From NCBI RefSeq assembly GCF_001625215.2, contig NC_030381.2:4861131-4925130 (forward strand): DNA of 64,000 nucleotides. Direction: 5' to 3'. Of the stretch, positions 1 to 13,379 are shown one piece after another. Both the position numbers and the translations under genes were made by a program. How positions within the stretch are numbered: the stretch's first letter is position 1; every line of letters starts with the position of its first letter. The stretch comes from Daucus carota subsp. sativus (taxonomy: Eukaryota; Streptophyta; Magnoliopsida; Apiales; Apiaceae). A model generated the notes under the pieces. That model worked only from the letters and a program-made list of their open reading frames with translations. It was not told the origin of the DNA and did not search any database.

Positions 1-204
1 TTATCCCTGCTGTCCATAAGTGATTCATAACGCTTTTGTTGAATCATTATTGTTGCGCACGAGTCTTCCTTTTTCTTTACATATCAAGGTAATGCAGATG
101 AGCAAAGCCCTGATAGACTTAACCTCTTTCCTTTTATGTGTATCTTAATCAACAAACTTCTAATACATTCATTTTCTTATAAACAGGTTTATCTTGATTC
201 AGGT

Positions 205-1589
205 ATGGACTCTGATCTGAAGATCCCTATTATGTTCTTGAAAGCCCTAATTTTCTTTCCTCGTGGAACTCTTCCTGACAAACTGGTACTCTCCCCAAGT
301 CTTTTCAATCCAACTTATTGCTTTGCGAGTTATAGTTTTAAGTAATTTTTTTCCTTTTCTCAGCGTCTTCCCCGTGGTTTTGTTGATCTTTTTGGGGAGT
401 CTTTGCCTGAGATGTTAAATTTGAAGACTATGGAAGGGTTTAACTTTGCAGTGAAATATTCAAAAGAGGATGGATGTTTTTCCGACATGCATGGACTTTT
501 GGCGAAGTTGCTCCCAAAAGAATGTCAATTTTTTTTATTTAAGCACTTAGGAGGAGCCAATTTTGAAGTGTTTATATTAGATGTAGGCTGTGTTCTGCAG
601 GGTATACCTGGTATGATTTCTTACCTTGTTTTCATTTGTCACATTGAATACCCAATGATGACGTTATTTTTATCCAGGAAGGAATAACTCCTTTGAATGC
701 ATGTTTATTCGAATATTTGGGAAAAGTTCTAGCGAATGGAGTCCCTTGGTATGAAATATATAACTGCTGCTAATTCATTATGATATGTTCGATTTTTTGC
801 CTCTGATTATGTATTGAATTACTTATATATTTTTCAGAAATTGTCTGAAGATGTTATTGATAAGTTTGGTAGTCAAGTTCCTTCTGGAATAAGGTTTCTT
901 GTCAGTGATGGTAGTTTAGTCTCTCGTTCTTTTGATTCTGGGAATGGCACGATAAGAGGACTATAGAAAGTTTATAGGTTTTACGATGTATCAATTTGTG
1001 ATATTCTGGTCTTCACATACACCGGAGGTGATCTTTTTGTTGTCCATGCTTTTGGAAAGGATTGTATGCCTAAACGTTCATGCAGTAAGATATTATTTGT
1101 TTAAGATGTGATAAATGTTGACCGTTTTCTTCCATAATATATTTTTCATATGATTATTTTCATTTGAAATGAGTTTATGGCTTTTAGAGGATGCTGGTCT
1201 GTATTTTGAAGTTGAAATCAAGCAATCTCACCTTCAAGATTATGATTTTGGTGTGGTAAGTTTTTGCAGTAGACAGGTTATGCCTTTATCCTTTTTCTTT
1301 TTGTTTTTTGTGATTTTCAGATTGTAACATTAATCTAAATATACAGACTGTACCTGTCAAGTTCAAGGCTGCAACAAAAAATCTTGGTGAAGCTGAAACT
1401 CTAAAAATACGCCATGGTCAAAAGAGCTGGAATGTGGTTCTGAAGAAGCGAACTAATAGGGTTGAACTTCACAGTGGATGGTCGTTGTTGTGGAAAGATT
1501 TGGATTTGATGACTGGTGACATTTGTGTTTTCAACAATGCAGGTTCTAAGCTTAAATTTAACCTTGAAGTATATAAGAAAAGTATCTGA
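205..1589 (+). pseudogene. B3 (REM-like) DNA-binding protein gene with in-frame stop
   Basis: A six-exon model fits: 205-285, 364-601, 678-748, 838-1084, 1188-1255 and 1347-1589. All introns are GT-AG and the phases join without a break. The product begins MDSDLKIP and carries three stretches like plant REM-type B3 domains, the family of nuclear DNA-binding transcription factors. These are roughly RLPRGFVDLFGESLP, KLSEDVIDKFGSQVP and a C-terminal block with WNVVLKKRTNRV and GDICVFNN. Exon 4 holds an in-frame TAG at 964-966 (codon 173 of the model), exactly where B3 relatives have a basic residue before the K-F-Y type motif. Both sides of the stop remain clearly homologous. It is therefore either a recent nonsense allele or a pseudogene that yields only the first B3 region. 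The window edge does not cut the model, but a further 5' non-coding exon is possible. Confidence 0.7.
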
Positions 1590-3423
1590 AAATGCATGTT
1601 GTTTATTTAAAATGGTTATGATAGTCGTCTAAGATTTGCTCCTAAAACTGTTTTTAAATGTTCCAGTTCATTATGGTATAAACTAAGATCTCCTATGTTT
1701 ACCAGAAATATTAATCGTTTGCAAAATTTACTATGATCAGATATATGAAATGATGTTTTGTTTGAGTGAACATATTAATTCAATGCAACATTTAGATGCT
1801 GCGAAACTTACACATAGATAGTGTGACATCAAATTTGATATCAAAAGTATATTTCATGAAATTTTATACGAAATTTGAAATCTTTCATAATTCCAATAAT
1901 ACTTTTATTTTTGTTAACAAATTAAATTTCATAGGTGAAAGATTTCTTTTAGTGTATAGTGTCAATGGATTGTAACACCATCTCCAACCCGTAACACTAA
2001 AAAAGTGTAACTTTTATGCTATCTTAGTTCCAAAATCACATAATGCATAAAATCCAACGCATCAACACTATAATTTATACTAAAATGAATCTTTTTACGA
2101 CATAAAATGAACAAATTTATTTTTAACACTATAATTTACACTGAAGGAATCTTTCTCTGACATCTTTAAAGGAAACAAATGTGTTTTATTAATAAAAAAG
2201 GGCATTATGATGTAAAAATTACACCAAACATATATACTTTTAACACCAAATTCGGTATACTAGCTATAAATTTTATAGCATTTTAGTGTTGTATTAAAGT
2301 TGATTTACTGTTTAAATTACACTATATAGCGTTTCCTTGTTATGTTAGCTTTGCTTTAATATTCTAACAACTCTCCATGGAGCTGGAATATAACAACTTT
2401 ATCGTTAATGTTTTGAAAATGCTAGTAACTTTAAGAGCATTTTTAATGAAGTTGGCTAAAATTAATGGGCTAAATTGGACGTTAAGACCTTACATAAAAT
2501 TTGTTGTATGTTGTTAATATTTCAACTTTGTATAAATATAATATATTAGTTCAATATGATAACAAATGATGTGACAATTTTTCTACTTCCCTCAAAATGT
2601 TGACCAAATATACCCAACATTAGTGGATTGCCTGTGTTTTTAGACAAGTGTAACATGTAATTGGAGTGGTCTTTATTTATGCTATGCTTTATTAAATGTT
2701 AGCGAAAGAATTTTTATGTTTGGAGATGTTCAAAAATAGTTGTTGAAAAGGTTAGGAAATGGAGTTTAGCGAGGTAGGATTCTTATTGCATTTTAGAATA
2801 ATCATGTACATTATGAAACCTAAATTAAATAAAATACGTATGAAATTATTTTGTGCAGTTTGACTTTTGTCATAGTTTTGATATTTATATAAATTTTTAT
2901 TTATAAATAATTAAAATGTTGTTTTCCAGTTAATTAACCATTTTGAAATATATCTAAAAGCATGTGGCGTGTTTATAATAATATAATTTGTTAATAATAC
3001 TGAAATAAATTTTTAATTAACATGATAAAGTAACTAAAAATGTAAGCTTAAAAAGCATATTTGATGATAATGTCCAAATATATTCCAGTTAGAGTAACCT
3101 AGAGCTAAAATACATTTTAAAATCGTGACTAATAATGTGATTTTTCAAATAAAATCTTATATTCAAATTTGAATTGCTTTTTTTATTAACCAGATTGATT
3201 TCATCGATTTACAACAAAAGAAATACAATACTCCATTCTTAACTGTAAAATGTGCAAGAAAACATGAACTCAACTGATAAGTGTAAAAGAACTCACAAAT
3301 ACAAAATTTGCAGTACTGAACACTCTCTTAAACAAATAGACCTGTTCCAGGCCCCTAGACATTTCATCTCTGGCGCTGCCCGTCTTCCTGTTTAAATAGT
3401 CTGTAGTCTGGAACTCTTTTCCA
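1590..3423. other. AT-rich intergenic region with MITE-like fragments
   Basis: No coding region was seen. From about 1975 to 2340 there is sequence of the kind found in short non-autonomous elements: ACACCATCTCCAACCCGTAA at the left and many ACACT/AGTGT motifs. From about 2430 to 2650 there is a second piece beginning AAGAGCATTTTTAATG. Clear terminal repeats and target-site duplications could not be fixed for either. Confidence 0.3.
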
Positions 3424-6400
3424 TTATTCTACATATGTAACATATTCCTTTCCTGTATTTGCATTCAAGCAAGTGAAATTCTGTGCCCGGGGACACCCAA
3501 CCAGATCAAAATAATATAGTCTGGGCATATTGAAAGCATAGCTTTCATTAGGGCCAAAACTTTTGAGATTTGGCAGATTTACAAGTTGAATAACCGCGAG
3601 TTCAGGGAGTGTAATAGTCTTGTCATTTGTGTCATCACCCCTTGCATCTTCGACAATGTCTTCTAACAATATGCAATGTGATACTTCCAATTCTCTGAGT
3701 TTTAGGAGATTCCTGAAAACAGAGCATGTGAAGAGAGTAGAGAATCCACAGTCATGAACTCTCATAAATTTTAAAGCCGGCATATAGCAGTCGTAATTTG
3801 CACCGTGGATGAAACTTTTGAGGTCTGGCAAATTTTTAAGTTCAAGTGTCTCGAGTTCTGAGAGGGAGATAAAACTCTGTTCACTTGTACCAGAAGTTTC
3901 ATCTCCCCTTGCATACTCAAAGATGCCTTCCAACATTCTGCAATCCCGTACTTTTAAGTCTCTTAGACTTTGTAGACTTCCAGAGCACATGAAAAGAGAA
4001 GAGAGCCCACAATTACTGACTGAAAGAGAGCGCAAATCTGGCAGAAGTAAACACTCATGATTTGCACTGTAGATAAAACTCTTGAGCTTTGGTAGATCTT
4101 TAAGAGTAACTGACTCCAGTTGAGAGAGTGTAATAGTCTTTTTATTCATGCCGGAAACCTCATCACTCCTAATATCCTCCACAATTTCTTCCAACAGAGC
4201 ACAACTTGATATATCTAAACGTCTGAGACGTGTAAACTCTGAGAATGAAAAAAGAGAAGAGAGTCCACAATTCTCAACAAACACTTCCCGTAAAGACGGG
4301 ATACGGCACCCATAATTTGCTCCATGAATAATACTTTTCAGTTTTGGTAAATTCTTTAGAACAACTATCTCCAGGTGAGAGAGCGTGATAGTCTTGCTAT
4401 TCATCCCAGACATTTCAAAATCCTCCACAATTTCTTGCAAGAAAGCACAATCTGAAATTTCTAGTTCTTGGAGTTGTTGTAGACTTCTAAAGCCTGAGAA
4501 TGTGAAAAGAGCAGAGCCTCCGCAATAGCTGCGAACTTCAAGCACCTTCAGCCTTGGAAACTGTAAAGATTTGAGCTCATGCCACCAAACCCGACTCAAA
4601 ATGAGTGTTTCCAGATTATGTAATCGAGGTTGCCATTCAGACGGAAGTTGTATCTCGTCATCACAACTTATATTCAAGCTCTTTAGTTGGCTGCTGAATT
4701 CTATCGATTCCAGATTAACTTTCCCACACCTGGCTAGTACGAAATCCATCAAGCTAGGGAATTCAACCTACAAAACAATTCATGTCATTTTATATTCGCC
4801 TAAAGCTTAAGCGTCTCCAAGATCATCATACTGGGTTACATAAATATATAATAAATAATTCAATTTCTAGTAATTAGTATATTAGGCTAAATTAGAACTT
4901 CAACGATTATATTTATTTGTGTCCCTAACATTATTATAATATTAAATTGGAAATCTATTAATAAAGAAATAATGTATAAGAGATGGTAAGCATTAATATG
5001 GAAAAAAAGTAAATATATGATTATTAGATATATAAAATAAGAACCTATCTTATAAATTTTAGTTTAGAACCTATCTAGCTAATCCCTGAGAGTTACACTT
5101 GGAGCAAGGTCTTAATAAGCAAGTACTGCAATATATAGTCATGGTTCCGAGAGAGCGGCATAAATGATCATTGAACTTAGTTCTTATTTCCAATCTAGTC
5201 ATTTTACTTTAAATATTTTTTTAATGGTCATTAAACTAAAAACTTACTTAATTTTGTGGTCACTCCGTTTTCCTAACACATCCATACTCTAGCAGTTTCG
5301 ATAGATGAAGAACTCCGCAAGAAATTTACAGATTTCAAGACTTCATATGGTCTATGTAACGAATGAAACAGCATTATCTAATAGAAATAAAAAATGATGC
5401 AAGTGATATCATTTGTTTTGGCTTTATTGTACCAGTTAAGTAATAAATCAATAACAAGCAATAAGAAATGTAGTCTCTGACTTAAACTTTGGGTATTTCT
5501 TTTCCCTTACCTGATTTTTTTTTATTTTCATATATAATATATTTCAAAAATCATTAGCACTAAAAAATAATATGTAAAATATTTTTGAAGATCAAAAATA
5601 AATTTTAATTTAGTTTTTACATATTAAAAATAATTTTAATATATTTTTTAAGTCAAGATATTTATAAGATTAATGAAATTTTTAAATAATAAAATATATC
5701 AAATTATAAACGTAAATATATTTAACTCTTTTAAAATTATTTAATATTTAAAAATCAAATATAGGGATAATCATATAATTTTTCATTCCGTTTCCGGATC
5801 AAAACCAAACAGGTAATACAATTCAGTATCATTCTTCTCCTTTTCTATTAATAAAGAAGTCTATTAATAAAGAAATAATGTAAAAGAGATGGTAAGGAAT
5901 GGGTTAATATGAAAAAAAAGGGAAGTAAATATATGATTATTAGATATAAAATAAGAACCCATCTTACAAATTTTAGTTTAGAACCTTTCTAGCTAATGTA
6001 TACTTTTATCGCTATTTGATGCCACAATGTTAATTTTATTTAGGCCCTCCTCTTGAGTTTTTTTTAGGGGAGAAAGTAAGTGAATGTAAGTGTGAGTAAA
6101 CAACTTTCACTTGAGTGAAAGTTTTGGAGTGAAATTATGTTATAATTACATTCATCTTCACTTACTTTCTTCTTTTTAAAAAATTGTGGCGCCCTGAGAG
6201 TTACACTTGGAGCAAGGTCTTAGAGCATCTCCGGCAGAGTCTTAGCCGGTTCTCTAAATATATAATAAAATATGTATATTTTAAGGGATTACTACATTTT
6301 ATTGAATGAGAACTCCAACAACATTCTCTATTTACATTCCCTATTATTATTATAACATTATATTCAACTTGTAATAAGGAGAGAGAAAGGAGGGAAAGAG

Positions 6401-9400
6401 TGAGAAAAGGGAAAGAAGTGAATATTTTATTATTCAAAATAGTATGAGGAATGGTTCCACAATCCTTAAAAATGAGGAATGAAGGTGGCATCCCAACTTT
6501 TTAAGGCATGACTAAGACTCTGATGGAGTTGTATTTTTGTCATATTCTTTATTAATATAGCTTAGGACACCATATAAGAGCAACTCCAGCAGCTTCCTTA
6601 TTTCATGTCCTAAGTCCAATTATAAGGAATGTGACATAAATTAGTGCTCCAGCAGTGTCTTAGAGGTGCCTTAAATCACTAGGATCCTCCTTCCATGACT
6701 TATTAAGAGCATCTGCAATAGACTCTTAGAATCACTCTTAAATATAATATAAATTATTAGCTCTTAGCAATTTAGTGTACATGTACTCCAACAATGTTCT
6801 TTATATCCACTCTTTATTTATTTTTATATTATTAAAAGTACATTGAACTCATAAAAAGACAAAAAAAGACAAAAGAAAGTGGAAAGAAAGAGAGTAAGTG
6901 GAACAAACTTATAAGAGCATCTCCAACGGTACTCCTAAATCATTCCCTAAACAATAATATAAAATGTGGTTCCTAGTAAGTTAATACACCGGAAAACGTG
7001 AGAACTCCAATGCTACTCTTTATATTTGGCTCCTTATTCACATTTTATATTTATTTTATATAAATGAGAGGAAAAAGTTAACTAAAAGAGAGAGAAGATT
7101 GAAGGAAAAATAATATAATATTGAGTTAGGAGCTACTAGATGCTCTTTAAAAGAAAGGAGAGAGAGTAGGCTCCTAAATTTTTAAAGAGCATCTAGGAGT
7201 CCATTGGAGCACTAAATTTTGATTTGCTCCTAAATTTTAGACTTAGGAGCTTGTTTAGAGAGCCCCTTGGAGTTGCTCTAATAAAATATTAGTTAAGAGC
7301 TATCTAGGGGCTCCTACAATTGAGGAGAGAGAAGAGACTCTTAAGCTTTTAAAGAGCCTCTAAGAGTCTCTTGGAGATCAAAATTTGGCATGGCTCTTTA
7401 TTTTTTAATTTAAGAGCTCAAATAAAGAGCTTATTGGAGATGCTCTAATAAGGCACCACTAGTCATGCCTTATTTGATTTCTTTAATAAAAAAATCCTTT
7501 CTCTCTATTATTGTAACTTATTTTCTCTCTCTTCCTTCCATCTTTTATCAATCTCTTTCCAAATTTATTATAATAATAATAATAAGGAATGAATTATAAG
7601 GATCATTGTTAGAGATGCTCTAAGTAAGCTGCTGCTAGAGATGTTCTTAATAAGCAAATACTGCAATATATAGTCATGGTTCCACCTATACTTAGAAGTT
7701 GTTTGCCTATTTAGATGGGTGTTTAATCATAATATACTTATCTATTTGTTTGTCAAAATAAAATATCTCATAATATATGTACTCTTCTTGTTCAATATAA
7801 TTTTTATATTGAATATCATTAACTTACATAACTTTCAAAAGTTATTAAATTATTAAGTGAATACTCCTTCCTGTGGCTTTTGGAAAAAAAGTTTGAACTA
7901 CCTAATACTCCCTATGGTCCATAATATAGGGTGTTTGACTTTTTACACGTAACTTTAAGTTCTTTGACCGTGTAGCAAATATTAATATTTTTGTAATTTT
8001 CTTTTTCTGAATAAAAATATAACATAAATATATTTATTCAGAAAAAGAAAATTTTAAAAATACTAATTTTAACCATGTGATCAAGCCTCCTAAAAGTACG
8101 TGCAAAAAGTCAAACGCTCTCTATTATGGACCAGAGGGAGTACACGTCTCTCTCTATTTTCAAAGCAATTATTCGAATGCTTTTCCTTAAGATGCTTTTG
8201 GAATACAATTTCCAATATTTGACTAATATACATATACTCACAACACAATTTAATTTAGTTCAATCATCAAGGATAGACAAGAAAAACTATCAAAATAAGA
8301 ATGAATGAGTATTTCATAAGATTTATAAGTAAATATTAAAACAAGTACTGAATATTGATAATAGTAAAGAATAATTTTCCAATTTATTTTATACAAGCGG
8401 TATATTCAATTTTTAAATTAAAGAACCATTTTTTAAGTATAAATTATATGTAAACTTTTTACAGTATTATAATTTCTAATATATTAAATGCAAGCTTAAA
8501 AAGTATAAAGAACTCAAGTGAATCAACAAAAATTCTCACCATTCTCACCATATAAAGAATTTAGAGGTATGAGAGAAGTTGTTTTTAAAAAAATATACAC
8601 GTACCTTTACTTCCTCCCCCTTATTGTACCAAATGCGGCTCAAAGTTGACAAATGCTTTGACCTCAAATCCTTTAACTTAGGAAACACCAAGACATGATG
8701 AGTGATTTCTTCTTGTTCACCTTCCCCTATGATCTCTCTCATCATTTTGCACTCTTCTAACTTGATTTCCTCAAGGTGCACAACACTTCTGAAAACAGAA
8801 GAATGTCTGAACACGTTTCTCAGGTTATGACATCTGAATATTTCAAGTGTTTTAAGATTTGGATACAAATTTGTTGCAGTAGAACTGTTCCTTAAGTTGA
8901 GCCCTGTTTCTTCTAAACATGGCAATCCCTTTAGATACATAACACTTAAAGCGAGTAGTGGGCATACGTCTATGTTCTTGCCATCTAAGCCAACTTCGGA
9001 GATCACTGAACTACAGTCACTTATGCTTAAGGATTGCAAATTCTGTAGCTTATGCAACATGGCAATTGGAATCACCGTTTCAAATCTACTACAGTAATCC
9101 AAAGAGAAGCTCTTTAATTTGCAAAAAGATCTGCTGTCATTATTATAATCACTCTCCCAAATATCACTAGCATCTTCTACATAGAAGATTTTCAATATCT
9201 CTAGTGAAGGAAATTCAACCTGTTGATAGTTTAATGTCAATGTAGTGTGCTCAAAATTCAAAATATTTAGAAATGAAATACAGAGGCATAAACCACAAAC
9301 GAGACTTCACTTTTAATTCATGAAAGATATTTTTAGTTAATATAATTATTTAGGGAAGAAAATGGAGTTAAGAGGCCATATAATGTAGATCGAATATATA

Positions 9401-12400
9401 TTTACTTTTTGAGAAATCGAATATATATTTACTTATTTAGATTTAAAACTACATGTTCAAATTAATTTTCTGTAATATGTTCATATATTGGGTATAAATA
9501 TTTCTCTGTTAACTTAGCTGAGTACTAAATTATTAGTATGTTAAAATTTATTAAGATTACTTAAACAAATTTAATAATTACTTAAAATTATTTATTACAA
9601 CTAAAATTAACACTTAATATGATTTTTAATACAAAATTTTAAATTTACAATATACATAATCCAAGTAACTAAACAATTGAAGGACAATTATTAGAAGTAT
9701 GTATCAAAGTACTAACGTGAGAGCCCGATTTTCATATACATTGTAATTGTATAAAATGGTTTTTTTTTTCATTTTTCAAACATAAATCATATTCATTTAT
9801 TAACAATAATCAACATGATACTGTTGTAATAGAGCATAAATATCATCTATAACTTAATTATCTCTAATATTTAGTATTTTCCAATAATAACAATTAGATA
9901 TCTTCTTAAATAGATGATGAGGGCTAGATTATTTTATTATACTTCGGGTTATTTTGTTTGTTCTGGTTAAAATCTCTTCTTGTTAACTTTTTTATACCAA
10001 AAAACACCAGACTTGATAATTAGGACAATGTTTGGAAATGGAATCTTTCAAACAAAAAAGTAAAAAATACATAATTTAATTGATTTTAATTAATAACTAG
10101 ACATACTTGCAATAAATAAATAAATAAATATATATATATATATATATATAAACACACACACAAAATTATATATACAATGAGAGATAATATGTGTTTATTG
10201 GAAAATAAATATGAACCATCAGATAACTCTATAGCGTAATCTATTTCAATACAACCTTCAAATTATGTTTTTTCTTACAAATCAAGATATATGAAATACG
10301 AAAAATCAAATTTAAAATTAATTAAAAAAATACATTATCATATACTTAAATTATAAAAATATACAAATATATAATAAAAATATTTATTATTTATACTACC
10401 GATTTACAATATAAAAAAATATTATAAAAACTAAATTTTTAAGAGAAAATATATCAGTCAGTTAATATAACTTAATCAAATTTAAATTTATTAGTAAAAA
10501 ATGTTAATAAAATAATACTCAAATTTAAATTATAAATAATAAATTTTGAATTATATATTAAGACTAGTAATTAATAAAGTATAACATAAGAATAAATTAA
10601 TAGAAGTAAAACTAGCATGGTCAGGAATAATATTAATAAATTAACAGAAAATAACATGATTTGAACATACCATTCTATGGAATAGAGGTGGAAACTGAGC
10701 TGAGGGCTGCATGACGGTGTCTTTATTTGCCCCGTAGAAGGTTCTGAGTCTGGGCACATTGCTTAGCTCCAATTCTTCTAATTTGGAGAAGTGTATGATA
10801 TCTCCATTAGTTGAGCCTTCATTTATTATTATTACTTCTATCACATGACAATCTTTTATCATCAATTTTTGGAGCTGGGTGAGACATTTTGCAACAGAGT
10901 TGCAGAAGAGGTATTTTAAACCGCGGCATCTTTTAATTTCTAAACAGGTTAGTTTAGAAAAAGATGTCTGCTGGCTAAGCTGAATCTCACCCTGTGACAT
11001 ACTTGCTAGATGCTCCATTTCGTTACATTCTTCAAGGTGCAGCTTTCTCAATTCCCTGTTGTTATCAAGGATACTACCAATCCCATTAATATCACTGTGC
11101 TTCAGTTGCACATATTCAGCCCTCTCTACCAGACTTTTCAAGCTTTCTTTATGATAGCCTTCCAATTCAATTGATGTCTTGTAAGACAGATCTGCTTTGT
11201 CATAATATGACAAACCCCTAACCACAAGTATATTAAATAATTTTAGATTATCAAATATCTTGGTATCTTGAAAAGGCTCAGATGTTTGAAATTTCATCTG
11301 CAAACTTTTCAAGTGGGTTAGTGCATTAATCTCGACCAAAATGGGTTTCGCAACAACAGAACTATCATCACGCCAAATCTCAAATCCTCCGGGTATATGC
11401 AATTGTTCTAGTCCGGATAGGCTGGATATGGTATTTGGCTTCATTATCAATCGCCTCCCACTCCCCTTGATTTCTAGCTTTCGAAGGTATTTCAGGTTTG
11501 ATAAATCTAGAGGTTCTGGAAAAGGCCCATCCGAAATGCAGAGAGTTTCTAGGTATTCCGGAAAAAAGCCACCATTTGTGTTGTTAATTTGAGTCAGGTC
11601 ACAATTATCAAAAATCAGCGTCCTTAGTTTACCCAAGGGTTGAAGAGAGAACTGCAGCTTTGAAGGAGGAAAGGTATCTACAAGAAATAAAAATCTAAGA
11701 TTCGCAGATAAACTGAAGAAGCCACCTGAGAATTGTTGTGTACGCGAGAAGCCGCGTGAGACATTGTTGAATTGTATCCACAAGCTATGCAGATCTGGAC
11801 ATACAAGATCATCAGGGATATGAATATTATCACCACCCAGATCTAAACGTAAGAATTTGGTGATCACAAAATCAGCATCATGAACCAACCGCACGTCACA
11901 TGTTACCTGTAAAAATGCAAATTTTCGATCTATGAACGCTATAGATCTCCCTACATCTCTGATGACGTCATGAAGTTTGATACTATCATCTTCTTCACAA
12001 TCGAGCAACAAAGAAGATGATCTGAGAGTATCAACCATTGATAGTACCCTAGATTCCCCAGATACAAGCTGTGACCCTGTTGCCAACTGGATCAGCCTCT
12101 CGATAGGAATGTTATAATCTTCCGGAAACAAGCAACACAAAAAGAGACATGACTTGGCATCGCCATGTAATTTATTGATACTCAATTCTACACAAGCATA
12201 TACTTGTGGTTCTACTCCAGGAATGTTTACAAATTCACCCTTCTCAAGTTGTTCAAATGCATCCACCCATGAATTGTGAGTTTGGAATTGCAGAGCTTTA
12301 CTGATTGCATGAATTAGGAGCGGTAAACCCCCACATTTGTCACACACTTTCTTTGCCAGAGACTCATCATGCATAGAATCAATTTGAGCAGTACCGACAA

Positions 12401-13379
12401 TGTTCTTGAACTGACCCCACGCCTCATCATTTGGCAGCGGTGTAAGCTTAACAAGAGTCTTGCAATTGTTACGAAAGCATACATTTTCCTCTCGAGATGT
12501 CAAGAGAATCTTGGAACCCATAGAACATGGAATTCCAATAACATCTAGAGGAATTTCCCTCCATACATCATCTAGTATGACGAGGGTCTTGCCCACATTC
12601 AATAAACTTTGCTTCAGCTGAGAAGCTCTGCTTTCCGCATTATCTTCCGATTCAAAGTGGCACTCAAGATGCCCAGCAATCTGTTTCTGTAGTTGTATCA
12701 CATCCAGATTACCATTACCGACGTTCCCTCTCGTGACCTTATTGAAGATCATCTTCTCCTTGGCTTCTTTCCATAGTTGTTCCATCATCCTCGTTTTCCC
12801 CACTCCTGGCATTCCATATATACCAATGATCGGAGTGCTATCAGTGGTCAACTTGCGCCATAGCTCCCCATAAGATTCATTTCTGGATTGAAATTCCTGG
12901 AACTCTGTATTACTTTTGGGTAAATTTTCAGGTGATGCAAGATGTGCAATTTCATTAGCCAAGAGCTCCTTTCCGGAATCAATGAGCTCAGTCAGCCTCT
13001 CAGTCTTCTTCACCGCCTCTCTGCCAAGTCGAAAACGAGAGACAGGGTTAGGAATAGGCACACACTGAATGCACCTCCATGATTGTCTGTTTTTGTATTC
13101 TTCTGCAAACTTTTCGGCGCTCTCCTTGATTTCTTCAGCCTCTTTCTGCCACTTATCTACATGAGGCTCGATTAGTTTACCATTAGCTCTTTCTGCAGCA
13201 ACTTTTCTGGACACCCTCTCCTCCTCAGTGTTAGCTTTTTCGACTTGAGAATCGAGAGTCTTCACAAGATGCTTGTAAAAGAACATGTAACGGAATCCAC
13301 GGAAGATGGTGTCAACTGCAGCATCAGATATTCTGTCCACAAGTTTCCCCACGATTGGAATATCAGCTAAACCAACCAT
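3424..13379 (-). CDS. CC-NBS-LRR disease resistance protein, RPS2/At4g27190-like
   Basis: Three phase-0 exons on the minus strand: 13379-10671 (903 codons), 9219-8605 (205) and 4767-3424 (447 plus stop), about 1555 residues. Exon 1 has a coiled-coil N-terminus (residues 1-150), P-loop GMPGVGKT (189-196), kinase-2 LVILDDVW (266-273), RNBS-B SKILLTSRE (about 289), GLPL (351-354), an RNBS-D-like CLFLCCLFPED (411-421) and an MHD-type LHDV (469-472), then LRRs. Exons 2 and 3 both open with VEFPSLE-like residues straight after the acceptor, which is usual for the later LRR exons of this group. Exon 3 is four near-tandem units of about 80 residues, each with LPxLKS and a CGLSSLF-like turn. The family is an intracellular sensor of pathogen effectors; what this one recognises cannot be told. 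The key nucleotide-binding motifs look intact, so it may be functional. Intron 1 is 1.45 kb and intron 2 is 3.8 kb and full of MITEs. Whether all three exons belong to one transcript needs RNA evidence. Confidence 0.82.
5090..5155. repeat. Unfilled copy of a segment duplicated within the NLR intron
   Basis: This stretch, CCCTGAGAGTTACACTTGG through GCAATATATAGTCATGG, recurs further right but split. The left half is at 6193-6222 and the right half at 7647-7685. The preceding 130 bases (about 4960-5085) also recur at about 5866-5996. A segment inside the intron was therefore duplicated. The left copy kept the unfilled state while the right copy received insertions. Confidence 0.75.
6707..7445. 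mobile_element. Tourist-like MITE, third nesting level
   Basis: The left end is GAGCATCTGCAATAGACTC. The right end is TTGGAGATGCTC. TAA duplications flank it at 6704-6706 and 7446-7448. It contains the 6915-7278 element. Confidence 0.6.
6915..7278. mobile_element. Tourist-like MITE, innermost
   Basis: The left end is GAGCATCTCCAACGGTACTC. The right end is CCCTTGGAGTTGCTC. TAA duplications lie at 6912-6914 and 7279-7281. Being innermost, it is the youngest insertion of the stack. Confidence 0.65.
7908..8140. mobile_element. Stowaway-type MITE
   Basis: A 233-base element with termini CTCCCTATGGTCCATAATAT and TATTATGGACCAGAGGGAG, flanked by TA on both sides. TIRs ending CTCCCT and a TA duplication mark the Tc1/mariner-derived Stowaway group. 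It lies in intron 2 of the resistance gene. Confidence 0.8.
9220..10670. other. Intron 1 of the resistance gene, AT-rich with a simple repeat
   Basis: Bounded by GT-AG splice sites on the minus strand. It is very AT-rich, with an (AAAT)n-(AT)n-(AC)n microsatellite at about 10110-10163. No conserved coding or transposon end was recognised. Confidence 0.6.

Larger units (their letters stand above)
6578..7620. mobile_element. Tourist-like MITE, second nesting level
   Basis: The left end is GAGCAACTCCAGCAGC. The right end is AGAGATGCTC. TAA duplications lie at 6575-6577 and 7621-7623. It sits inside the 6223-7646 element and itself contains the 6707-7445 element. Confidence 0.6.
6223..7646. mobile_element. 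Outermost Tourist-like MITE of a nested stack
   Basis: The ends are GAGCATCTCCGGCAGAGTC at the left and, read in reverse complement, GAACATCTCTAGCAGCAGC at the right. A TTA target duplication flanks it (6220-6222 and 7647-7649). The unfilled paralogue at 5096-5155 reads straight through GGTCTTAATAAGC, which confirms the insertion point. Trinucleotide TTA/TAA duplications and GAGCATCTCC ends are typical of PIF/Harbinger-derived (Tourist) MITEs. Three further elements lie nested inside. Confidence 0.72.
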
